A stretch of 6,825 bases of DNA, from the NCBI GenBank assembly GCA_026995955.1, contig JALWNJ010000097.1:1-6825 (forward strand), given 5' to 3'. Numbering within the stretch: the stretch's first letter is position 1; every line of letters starts with the position of its first letter. Under the pieces are notes generated by a model that worked only from the letters and a program-made list of their open reading frames with translations, was not told where the DNA came from and searched no databases. The DNA comes from Gammaproteobacteria bacterium (GTDB taxonomy: Bacteria; Pseudomonadota; Gammaproteobacteria; J044). Shown one piece after another: positions 1 to 5,389 of the stretch. The position numbers and the translations under genes were made by a program.

Positions 1-633
1 CACCCCGCCCAGGGCGATGCCGTAGAAGAGTTCCCGCCCGATAACGGCAGGGGGATAGATGGCCGCCACCAGCACCGAGCCGGTCACGGCGGAGAGTATC
101 AGCCCGAGAGCGAGCACGAGATACTTGACGCGCCGATCCAGATGCCGGTTCCCTGTACGCAGCCCCATGCGATGCAGAAGAGCGGCAAAATTGCTGTTCA
201 GCTCGTACAGAAAGGTCGCCGGACAGATCCAGCCGCAATAGAAACGGCCAAACAGTAGCGTAAGCACAACCGGGATCAGGGCACTGAGCAGGAAGGGCAG
301 ATAGATCTTGTGCGTGGCCGCTATCTGGCCCAGCACCGCCAGTGGGTCGGAGATGTGATAGCCCCAGAAACGCGCCGACCAGGTGGTGCCCTTGATGGCA
401 TCGAGCTGGGTGGCAGGATCGCTCACAAAAGGCGAGGTAATCGCTTCCACCACATCGTAGATTCGCTTCTCGCCCGGTGACAGGAAGTCGTAGGCGTGGG
501 CCGCCACATAGGTCTGGTACAGATACAGGAAGGGCAGCAGTACCAGCATGGAAAACACCAGCGTCAGTACCAGCCAACGCAGCTTGTTGAGGTGACGCCA
601 GAGGAAAAAGGGCCGGACAGGGGTTTTGGACAT
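1..633 (-). CDS. napH: NapH-like membrane quinol dehydrogenase subunit (3' end beyond window)
   Basis: Probable NapH-type polytopic membrane protein, which takes electrons from quinol and passes them to a NapG-type ferredoxin. Only 211 codons are visible, running off the left edge. A first membrane segment lies at about residues 19-41, a second at 109-128, and a third at 170-192 that resembles the NapH stretch ending in a proline and a GR pair. The motif GRFYCGWICP (129-138) is the CxxxCP-type signature of the NapH/NosR/RdxA group. The cytoplasmic [4Fe-4S] motifs expected at the C-terminus lie outside the window. Compared from memory with E. coli NapH, the stretch between the first two membrane segments (about 45-105) is longer. 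The ATG follows the TGA of the upstream ferredoxin gene directly, which implies translational coupling. The family assignment is firm. The napH symbol is used in the broad sense, since the partner oxidoreductase may not reduce nitrate. Confidence 0.85.
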   Translation of the reverse strand, partial: MSKTPVRPFFLWRHLNKLRWLVLTLVFSMLVLLPFLYLYQTYVAAHAYDFLSPGEKRIYDVVEAITSPFVSDPATQLDAIKGTTWSARFWGYHISDPLAVLGQIAATHKIYLPFLLSALIPVVLTLLFGRFYCGWICPATFLYELNSNFAALLHRMGLRTGNRHLDRRVKYLVLALGLILSAVTGSVLVAAIYPPAVIGRELFYGIALGGV

Positions 634-1206
634 TCAGCTGTTCCTCGGAATGACACGGATGGCCTGGGGCATCTGGATGCAGGCGCGCTCGCACAGCCCG
701 CAGCCCACACAGGCATCCATAACGATGGGTTGTTCCAGCATGCCGACCCTGAGCGCTACATCAGGCAACGGACAGGCTCGATAGCAGACACCACAGGTCT
801 TCCCCTGGTAGGAGAGACACAGCCTGGTATCCACACGGGCACGGCCCATGCGCACGCTCTCGATCACGGCCTCGGCCGTGCGTTCCACCGGGCGGATGGC
901 GCCACTGGGACAGACATCGCCGCACTTCATGCACAGGATGCAGGCCTGCTCGCGCGGGATGATGTAGGGCGTATCCATCGAGTCCGGCCCGTTCTCGAAG
1001 CGAAAGAACTGGATACAACGATTGGGACAGACCTGGGCACACTGGCCACAATGGATGCAGGTCGCCAGAAAATCCTCTTCCGGCAACGCCCCCGGCGGGC
1101 GGAGATAGCGAATCCGCCCACCGTGCAACACGGCCCTGGCCGGCTCGCCTCCGGCCAGCATCACTGCCGCGGCTACCAGTGAGCCGAGAAACTGCCTGCG
1201 CTGCAT
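634..1206 (-). CDS. napG: NapG-like Tat-exported ferredoxin with four [4Fe-4S] clusters
   Basis: A 190-residue periplasmic iron-sulfur protein that should relay electrons from the NapH-like membrane subunit to the cytochrome or molybdoenzyme. The N-terminus MQRRQFLGS followed by an alanine-rich stretch and an ARA site near residue 25 looks like a Tat signal, consistent with export of a folded, cofactor-loaded protein. Four cysteine clusters are visible: C50/53/56/60, C89/92/95/99, C130/138/141/145 (with the longer C-x7-C spacing typical of the NapG/MauM group) and C166/169/172/176. An extra cysteine at 64 follows the first cluster. At 190 residues it is somewhat shorter than E. coli NapG. GGGAGG precedes the ATG at a suitable distance. 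A 58-nt gap containing a strong hairpin separates it from the napA-like gene, and its stop abuts the napH-like start. Confidence 0.9.
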   Translation of the reverse strand: MQRRQFLGSLVAAAVMLAGGEPARAVLHGGRIRYLRPPGALPEEDFLATCIHCGQCAQVCPNRCIQFFRFENGPDSMDTPYIIPREQACILCMKCGDVCPSGAIRPVERTAEAVIESVRMGRARVDTRLCLSYQGKTCGVCYRACPLPDVALRVGMLEQPIVMDACVGCGLCERACIQMPQAIRVIPRNS

Positions 1207-1226
1207 TGCTTTGCCTCCCGGGCTTG

Positions 1227-1257
1227 GCCCGGCCGGAACGAACCGTTCCGGCCGGGC
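1227..1257 (-). repeat. Intercistronic perfect 14-bp inverted repeat (mRNA hairpin)
   Basis: GCCCGGCCGGAACG (1227-1240) pairs perfectly with 1244-1257 around a 3-nt loop. It begins 7 nt after the napA-like stop codon and ends just before the napG-like ribosome binding site. No T-run follows on the minus strand, so it is not a standard intrinsic terminator. Such a stable stem more likely protects the 3' end of the napA-like message or reduces read-through into napGH, which would set the subunit ratio. It could also be one copy of a genome-wide GC-rich palindromic repeat, which this window alone cannot show. Confidence 0.85.
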
Positions 1258-1264
1258 ACCGGCC

Positions 1265-3955
1265 TCAGATCTTCTCGATGCGACACGCCGACTTCTTGAA
1301 GTCGACCTGGCCCGAGACCGGATCCCACACCCGGCTGGTCACGCGGTTCGCCAGCCACTTGTTCTTCTCCGGCACGGCACTGTCGGCCACCGACAGGTTC
1401 CAGGGTCCGAACATGTAACCACGCGGTACGCTGTTGCGCGCTGGCTTGACCAGACTGTCGGTACCACCGACCTGCGCCCGTGCCTCTACCGAGCCGCGAC
1501 GGGTGACGATACGCACCTTGTCGCCATCCTTGATGCCCAGTTCCTTGGCATCCTCGGGATGCATCTCCACATACATCTCGGGCACCAGCCGTCGGGTGGT
1601 CGGACTGCGCAGCGACTTGGCCGTATGGAAGTGCTCGTACACCACACCCAGGCCGAACCAGTACGGATACTTGTCCTTGGGGATCTTGCTCCAGTGCCGG
1701 CCACGGTACTCCTCGTCGGGCAGGTCGGGCGTCAGCCCCTTGTCGCGTGCCAGCTTGATGAGATCCATGTGGTCGATGGTGTAGAGATCCTTCTTCACAC
1801 CGAACTCCATCAGCTTCTTCGTGATCTCCTTGCGGTCGCTGTAGTCCTGATGACAGAGCTTCATGTGCACCTTGCCATCCTTGGTGCGGAAGTACCCATA
1901 GGGACGGTTGGGCCACACCCCCTCCTGCATCATGTAGCGGCGCTTGGCCCCGCCGTTCTTGGCCATCTCGTAGGTCGGCGCCGGCCACTGGATGCCACGC
2001 AGTTTCTTGAGCTGCTCGTAGGGCGAGATGCCGTCGATGCGTTCCACCTCGAGGATGCCGGTCAGATCGACATCGGTACCGGCCGAGGCTCGGCAGATGT
2101 CCCGGAACACCTCCTCGGCATCGATGAAACCCTTCTCGTCCCGCTTCCAGGGGAAGATCTTGTCCGGATCCATGCCCAGCAGGGCTGCCACTTCGCGGCC
2201 CTTGTCCACCACCATGTCGAGATCGGGTCGGCACCCCTTGGGCGGCTCGGCAGCCTTCTCGACGATGTTGATGCGCCGCTCGGAACTGATGTACACGCCA
2301 TTCACCTCACCCCAGGTCGCGGCCGGGAAGATGACATCGGCATACAGGTTGTTGGGCGCGTGCCGGTAGATCTCCTGTACCACATTGAAGGTCTTCTTCA
2401 ATGCCGGGCGAATCAGGTTCTCCTGGTCTGGCAGGTCGATGTGGGTGGCATAGACCAGGAACATGGCCTTGAGATCACCCTTGAGCGCCCGCTCCATCAT
2501 GCCCACGGCCATGCCCGGGTTGGTGGAATTGAGGGCATTGTGCAGGTTCTGTTCCGGTACCCGCCATTGCTTGGCCATGTGCTTGAGGTGCTTGATGTTG
2601 GACAACGGCTCGTTGAACGGCAACCGTCCCGTCAGACCTCCCGTGAAACGCTCGCCCATGGCGTTGGGCTGGCCGGTCATGGAGAACGGTCCGCAGCCCG
2701 GCTTGGCCAGGTTGCCGGTCAGCGTCAGCAGGTTGATGATGGAAATGACATTGTGCTGGCCGTGGATGTGCTGGTTGTAGCCAATCCCCCACATGATGAT
2801 GACACCGCCATAACCTTCCTTGTGCGACCCCTTGCTGCGATTCATGCGCTTGCGGGTGGCATCGGCGAACATGGCTGCCACCTTGCGGATCAGCTCCGGC
2901 GGCACGTCACCGCCCATGCGGTCCTGCACCTGCTCGGGGCTGTAGTCCTTCAGCACGCCGTCCACGTATTCCTTCCAGCCCTTGGTATGTGCCTTCATGA
3001 AGTCCCAGTCGATGACATCGGGATGTTCCTTGAGCAGCACATGGGCGATGGAGTTGAGGAAACTGATGTCCCCGTTGAGCAGCGGCACATGAACCGTGTT
3101 CTTGGGGTTGATGTCCTCATAGCCCATGACGGTCCCGGTGCGGCGCGGATCCACCACCACGGTGGGAATGTCGTTCTTTTTCTTGTGGTCTGCAGCACGC
3201 CAGAAGATGATCGGGTGCGACTCGCGGGCGTTGTGCCCGAAGTGCATGATCATGTCGCACAGTTCTATGTCGTCATAGGCCAGGGGTGGGGTATCCGAAC
3301 CCAGCGTGGCGAAGTAGCCGGTCACTGCCGAGGTCATGCACATGCGGGCATTGGCCTCGATGGTATTGGAACCCAACACCCCCTTCATGAACAGGTTCTC
3401 GAGATACTGACCCTCCACGGTGAGCTGGCCGGAACCATACAGCCCGATCGAATTCCCGCCGTACTTCTTGGCGAAGTGGGCGATCTTGTGCGCCACCATC
3501 TCGGAGGCCTTCTTGTAGGGCACGCGCACGAAGTCCTTGTCCTCGAACGAGCCCTTGGTCTTCGAGGTGTACTCCAGATCGCCGTGACCCGGCTTGTTCC
3601 ATTCCTCCCACACGTCCTTGCGTACCAGGGTATCGCCCTCCAGCCGATCGACATAGATCGGCTCGGCGGCGGTCAGGCCCTTGATGCACTGCAGGCCGCG
3701 GTTGGTGGGATGGTCCTTGTCCGGACGCATGGAGACGATCTTGCCGTTCTCCACCTGGATGACGGTGCCGCAACCCACGCCGCAGTACGGGCACTGGGCC
3801 AGTGCCGTCTTGCGGCTGGGCGTGTCTTCGGCGTCGTGCGGCGCGGCCTCCAGCTCCGGATTGGCGCCCACGAACAGGCTGGCACCCGCCGCCGAGCTGG
3901 TGATGAAGGCGCTGCCCTTGAGGAAGTTGCGGCGCGAGATCTTGAATCGTTTCAT
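1265..3955 (-). CDS. NapA-like periplasmic molybdopterin oxidoreductase (catalytic subunit)
   Basis: An 896-residue catalytic subunit of the DMSO-reductase superfamily, expected to carry a bis-pyranopterin guanine dinucleotide molybdenum (or tungsten) centre and one [4Fe-4S] cluster. A Tat signal SRRNFLK lies at residues 7-13. C55/C58/C62/C90 form the cluster, followed by Lys92 in CIKG, the usual electron-relay lysine. Cys206 in NARMCM aligns with the metal-ligand cysteine of NapA (NARHCM). PGCGPFSMTGQP (419-430), SSERR (557-561), YEHFHT (773-778) and the ending DFKK...EKI also match NapA/NarB/NasA enzymes. Two stretches differ from canonical NapA: VVVDPRRTGTV (266-276), more like Nas or formate dehydrogenase types, and QPNAMGERFTGG (429-440) in place of QPSACGTAREVG. 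The start has a good GGAGGGG site. The likely role is reduction of a periplasmic oxyanion. Nitrate is possible but unproven, so no symbol is given. Confidence 0.9.
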   Translation of the reverse strand: MKRFKISRRNFLKGSAFITSSAAGASLFVGANPELEAAPHDAEDTPSRKTALAQCPYCGVGCGTVIQVENGKIVSMRPDKDHPTNRGLQCIKGLTAAEPIYVDRLEGDTLVRKDVWEEWNKPGHGDLEYTSKTKGSFEDKDFVRVPYKKASEMVAHKIAHFAKKYGGNSIGLYGSGQLTVEGQYLENLFMKGVLGSNTIEANARMCMTSAVTGYFATLGSDTPPLAYDDIELCDMIMHFGHNARESHPIIFWRAADHKKKNDIPTVVVDPRRTGTVMGYEDINPKNTVHVPLLNGDISFLNSIAHVLLKEHPDVIDWDFMKAHTKGWKEYVDGVLKDYSPEQVQDRMGGDVPPELIRKVAAMFADATRKRMNRSKGSHKEGYGGVIIMWGIGYNQHIHGQHNVISIINLLTLTGNLAKPGCGPFSMTGQPNAMGERFTGGLTGRLPFNEPLSNIKHLKHMAKQWRVPEQNLHNALNSTNPGMAVGMMERALKGDLKAMFLVYATHIDLPDQENLIRPALKKTFNVVQEIYRHAPNNLYADVIFPAATWGEVNGVYISSERRINIVEKAAEPPKGCRPDLDMVVDKGREVAALLGMDPDKIFPWKRDEKGFIDAEEVFRDICRASAGTDVDLTGILEVERIDGISPYEQLKKLRGIQWPAPTYEMAKNGGAKRRYMMQEGVWPNRPYGYFRTKDGKVHMKLCHQDYSDRKEITKKLMEFGVKKDLYTIDHMDLIKLARDKGLTPDLPDEEYRGRHWSKIPKDKYPYWFGLGVVYEHFHTAKSLRSPTTRRLVPEMYVEMHPEDAKELGIKDGDKVRIVTRRGSVEARAQVGGTDSLVKPARNSVPRGYMFGPWNLSVADSAVPEKNKWLANRVTSRVWDPVSGQVDFKKSACRIEKI

Positions 3956-4005
3956 GGTGTTCCCCTCCGAAATGCTGCCTGGATGCTGCTGCGGTTGACC
4001 TTCAT
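3952..4005 (-). CDS. Possible 17-codon leader frame coupled to the napA-like gene
   Basis: A short frame (MKVNRSSIQAAFRRGTP) starts within the cytochrome-napA gap, and its TGA overlaps the napA-like ATG as ATGA, a typical translational-coupling arrangement. The start lies in a 12-nt duplication, with only a weak purine stretch (GAAGG) upstream. The napA-like ribosome binding site lies inside this frame, so translation here could either aid or block initiation. It may be fortuitous, because a stop-to-start overlap of this kind arises easily by chance. Confidence 0.18.
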   Translation of the reverse strand: MKVNRSSIQAAFRRGTP

Positions 4006-4016
4006 GTTGACCTTCA
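3993..4016 (-). repeat. 12-nt tandem duplication at the cytochrome stop codon
   Basis: Read on the minus strand, TGAAGGTCAACA is followed directly by TGAAGGTCAACC, so 11 of 12 bases match. The first copy begins with the TGA stop codon of the cytochrome gene. Because the unit is 12 nt, the second TGA is in the same frame and gives a double stop. The duplication also creates an ATG used by the small frame that overlaps the napA-like start. Confidence 0.85.
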
Positions 4017-4673
4017 CTTCTGCAGGCTGCGCAGATAGACGATGATGTCGTCGATTTCCTGGTCGGTCAGATTGGCCAGCCCATCCGACCCCTGGAATCC
4101 GCGCATGCGCGTGAACGAACGGCCGTGCTTGACGGTCTCCCGGATGAAGCCATCCGAGGCCTTGCTCAGGAAACCCGGCTTGCCGATGGCCGTCCCCGTG
4201 CCGCCCGCTGCATAGCCATCGCCATTCATGCCATGGCAGGTGGCGCAGATCTCGTGGAACAGCCGGTCGCCGTTCTTGACGCTGCCCTTGGCCTTGGGCT
4301 GGGCATCGACTTCCTTCGAGCGGTCCGGCAGGGTCGCGTGGGACTTGAGAAAGGCGATGATGGCCTTGATGTTGTCCATGCCCAGATGGGCAAAGGGCGG
4401 CATCGCGGTTCCGATGCGTCCATCCCGGATGGTGCCTTCCAGGAATTCTTCCGAGGCCACGGACAGGAACTCGGGGTTGGTCAGCGAAGGCGCAAACCCC
4501 GTCTTGCCGACACCGTCGGCCTGGTGGCATACCTTGCAGTTCTGGTTGAACAGCTGTTCGCCCCGCTTGATCAGCGCCTCATCGGCCGCCATGGCCGGCG
4601 TCGCGGCCAGCAGGGGAATCAGTGCGGCAAGACCCAGGATGCCGCGATTCAGTGGTCGTTTCTTGTTGCTCAT
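4014..4673 (-). CDS. Periplasmic dihaem class I cytochrome c
   Basis: A 219-residue exported cytochrome with two c-type domains. A Sec signal peptide (KKRPLNR followed by a hydrophobic stretch) has a probable cleavage site after AMA near residue 29. Haem-binding motifs are CKVCH (46-50) and CATCH (143-147). Probable axial methionines are Met91 in AMPPF and Met190 in RMRGF, each followed by the usual C-terminal helix (NIKAIIAFLK and EIDDIIVYLRSL). A linker rich in K, D and S (about 114-133) joins the domains, as in dihaem cytochromes of the c4 type. It is first in the operon, 58 nt before the napA-like gene, with a strong GGGGAGGGG site before the ATG. It is not NapB, which has a different fold with two bis-histidine haems. 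I infer that it exchanges electrons with the NapA-like enzyme or with NapG. The exact partner is unknown. Confidence 0.93.
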   Translation of the reverse strand: MSNKKRPLNRGILGLAALIPLLAATPAMAADEALIKRGEQLFNQNCKVCHQADGVGKTGFAPSLTNPEFLSVASEEFLEGTIRDGRIGTAMPPFAHLGMDNIKAIIAFLKSHATLPDRSKEVDAQPKAKGSVKNGDRLFHEICATCHGMNGDGYAAGGTGTAIGKPGFLSKASDGFIRETVKHGRSFTRMRGFQGSDGLANLTDQEIDDIIVYLRSLQK

Positions 4674-4891
4674 GGCCCCTCCCCTTGTCGAGATCGTTCA
4701 GGTTGATTCGAAACCGGGGAGAGATGGGGGCGATGACTCCGAACCGGGCAGCACGACCCGGTCCGTTCACGGTCTTCAGAGGCACTGTCGGGCCTCGCAT
4801 TTCCGGCACATCGTCTCTCATCCCTCCGATGATCATGACGCTTGCCCCGCTTTTGCCTGCATGACCGGCCTGGGGGCTTTTTTCCGTTCTT
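4674..4891 (-). promoter_or_regulatory. Predicted ~218-nt 5' leader of the cytochrome-nap-like operon
   Basis: From the predicted start at 4891 to the cytochrome ATG, the leader contains no convincing gene. It holds an inverted repeat, ACCGGG (4743-4748) with CCCGGT (4757-4762) and an 8-nt loop, and a weaker long-loop pairing between 4844-4848 and 4873-4877. An 85-codon frame starts here (4836) but runs out of frame into the cytochrome gene and lacks a spaced ribosome binding site. The length leaves room for RNA-level control, but I recognise no known riboswitch. Confidence 0.4.
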
Positions 4892-4897
4892 GGAGAG

Positions 4898-4903
4898 ATT
4901 AGA
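4898..4903 (-). promoter_or_regulatory. -10 element of the FNR-type promoter
   Basis: TCTAAT matches TATAAT at five of six positions. It predicts a start at about 4891 (an A on the minus strand), which places the FNR-like box centre exactly at -41.5. There is no separate -35 hexamer, as expected for a class II activator-dependent promoter. Confidence 0.65.
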
Positions 4904-4925
4904 CGCCGCGCTGTGGCGGGTTGTC

Positions 4926-4939
4926 TTGATCCATGTCAA
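4926..4939 (-). promoter_or_regulatory. FNR/ANR-type binding site
   Basis: On the minus strand the site reads TTGAC-ATGG-ATCAA, which matches the consensus TTGAT-N4-ATCAA at nine of ten defined positions. Its centre (4932.5) is 41.5 bp upstream of the start predicted from the TCTAAT -10 element, the canonical class II activator spacing. This implies anaerobic induction by an FNR, ANR or related DNR-type protein. The box alone cannot distinguish among these. Confidence 0.75.
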
Positions 4940-4944
4940 GCTTC

Positions 4945-4968
4945 AGAGTATTGAAGTATTTCAGTATT
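4945..4968 (-). repeat. Three tandem 8-bp AATACTNN repeats upstream of the FNR box
   Basis: On the minus strand the units are AATACTGA (4968-4961), AATACTTC (4960-4953) and AATACTCT (4952-4945). Six bases are constant and two vary in each. They occupy about -77 to -54 relative to the predicted start, where an upstream activator or the RNA polymerase alpha C-terminal domain would bind. The middle unit includes TACTTCA, close to but not a full match to the NarL/NarP heptamer TACYYMT. An overlapping inverted repeat, CTTCA-N6-TGAAG, spans 4941-4956. Confidence 0.6.
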
Positions 4969-4985
4969 TTCTAAATCTGTTGATG

Positions 4986-5010
4986 AAAAAAACGCCCTGT
5001 TTCCAGGGCG
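4986..5010 (-). terminator. Intrinsic terminator of the 70-residue protein gene
   Basis: On the minus strand CGCCCTG-GAAA-CAGGGCG forms a perfect 7-bp stem with a stable GAAA tetraloop, followed by seven T residues. It lies 37 nt past the TAA stop and separates this gene from the FNR-type promoter that follows. Confidence 0.95.
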
Positions 5011-5047
5011 CCTCGTTCAGACCAAATCGTGTCGCCCGAATGGGCCT

Positions 5048-5260
5048 TTACATGGTCATGATGAGTTCGGGCCAGAAGGTCTTGTCCGGCTCCTTGGCGG
5101 CCAGCTCCTCGGCCTTCTTCCTGGCCTCTCCATAGGTCATTTCCTCGTCGAAATGGCCTTTCTGGAACTTGTACTTGTACTTCCAGGCCACGCGATAGCC
5201 CGGATCGTCGTCCTTGCGGAACAGCGGGTTGCCCTTCACCTTGTAGGTACCGGTCGACAT
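5048..5260 (-). CDS. Small conserved-looking protein of unknown function (70 aa)
   Basis: I do not recognise this family. The 70-residue product has no signal peptide, membrane segment or cysteine, so it is probably a soluble cytoplasmic protein. The N-terminal half is rich in aromatic and basic residues (KGNPLFRKDDDPGYRVAWKYKYKFQKGHF, residues 9-37, broken by an acidic DDD). The second half, TYGEARKKAEELAAKEPDK (42-60), should form an amphipathic helix, and the C-terminus FWPELIMTM is hydrophobic. AAGGAGA lies well spaced upstream of the ATG. It has a near-ideal sigma70-type promoter, a leader with two inverted repeats and a clear intrinsic terminator. These control elements and its even coding character argue that it is a real, well-expressed gene. 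An alternative upstream reading (to 5294) lacks a ribosome binding site. Confidence 0.85.
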   Translation of the reverse strand: MSTGTYKVKGNPLFRKDDDPGYRVAWKYKYKFQKGHFDEEMTYGEARKKAEELAAKEPDKTFWPELIMTM

Positions 5261-5284
5261 GATCGTTTCTCCTTTTCGATGGGT

Positions 5285-5296
5285 GGTTGATCAACC
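5285..5296. repeat. 12-bp perfect palindrome in the small gene's leader
   Basis: GGTTGATCAACC is fully symmetric and lies at about +35 to +46 from the predicted start, just before the ribosome binding site. It could be a repressor operator or a short RNA stem. One such palindrome is expected by chance in a window this size, so its meaning rests only on its position. Confidence 0.35.
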
Positions 5297-5326
5297 CCGG
5301 AGCCCCGAGCCGCCCGGCACTCCGGG
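5296..5326 (-). repeat. 7-bp inverted repeat in the small gene's leader
   Basis: CCCGGAG (5296-5302) pairs with CTCCGGG (5320-5326) across a 17-nt GC-rich loop. It would form a hairpin near the 5' end of the predicted transcript and might stabilise it. No T-run follows on the minus strand, so it is not a terminator. Confidence 0.45.
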
Positions 5327-5336
5327 TGCCGTCCGA

Positions 5337-5365
5337 TATATAGGATCAGGGCAGACCGGCTTCAA
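5337..5365 (-). promoter_or_regulatory. Sigma70-type promoter of the 70-residue protein gene
   Basis: The -35 element TTGAAG (5365-5360) and the -10 element TATATA (5342-5337) are separated by an optimal 17 bp, predicting a start near 5330 (G) and a leader of about 70 nt. The elements lie between the zinc-finger gene stop and the small gene, so the latter is probably transcribed on its own. Confidence 0.75.
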
Positions 5366-5389
5366 TAAACCCCAGCCATCCCAAGGCCT

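Noticed and set aside
1173..2234. A 353-codon minus-strand frame overlapping the napA-like gene in another frame.
   Set aside because: It lies out of frame inside a well-supported gene, is rich in Gly, Arg and Gln, and shows no domain.
1211..4045. A 944-codon open frame on the plus strand opposite the napA-like gene.
   Set aside because: It is a codon-bias shadow: GC-rich third positions in the real gene suppress stops on the other strand. The product is a low-complexity His/Leu/Val/Gly-rich sequence with no recognisable domain, while the minus strand encodes a clear molybdoenzyme.
4579..4836. An 85-codon minus-strand frame starting in the cytochrome leader.
   Set aside because: It has no spaced ribosome binding site, overlaps the cytochrome gene out of frame and has no recognisable features.
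4844..4883. A possible plus-strand terminator: GCCCC and GGGGC followed by six T residues.
   Set aside because: The stem is only 5 bp with a 24-nt loop, and no plus-strand gene exists for it to end.
5285..5296. GGTTGATCAACC considered as a second FNR site.
   Set aside because: The TTGAT and ATCAA half-sites overlap with no 4-nt spacer, which FNR-type proteins need.
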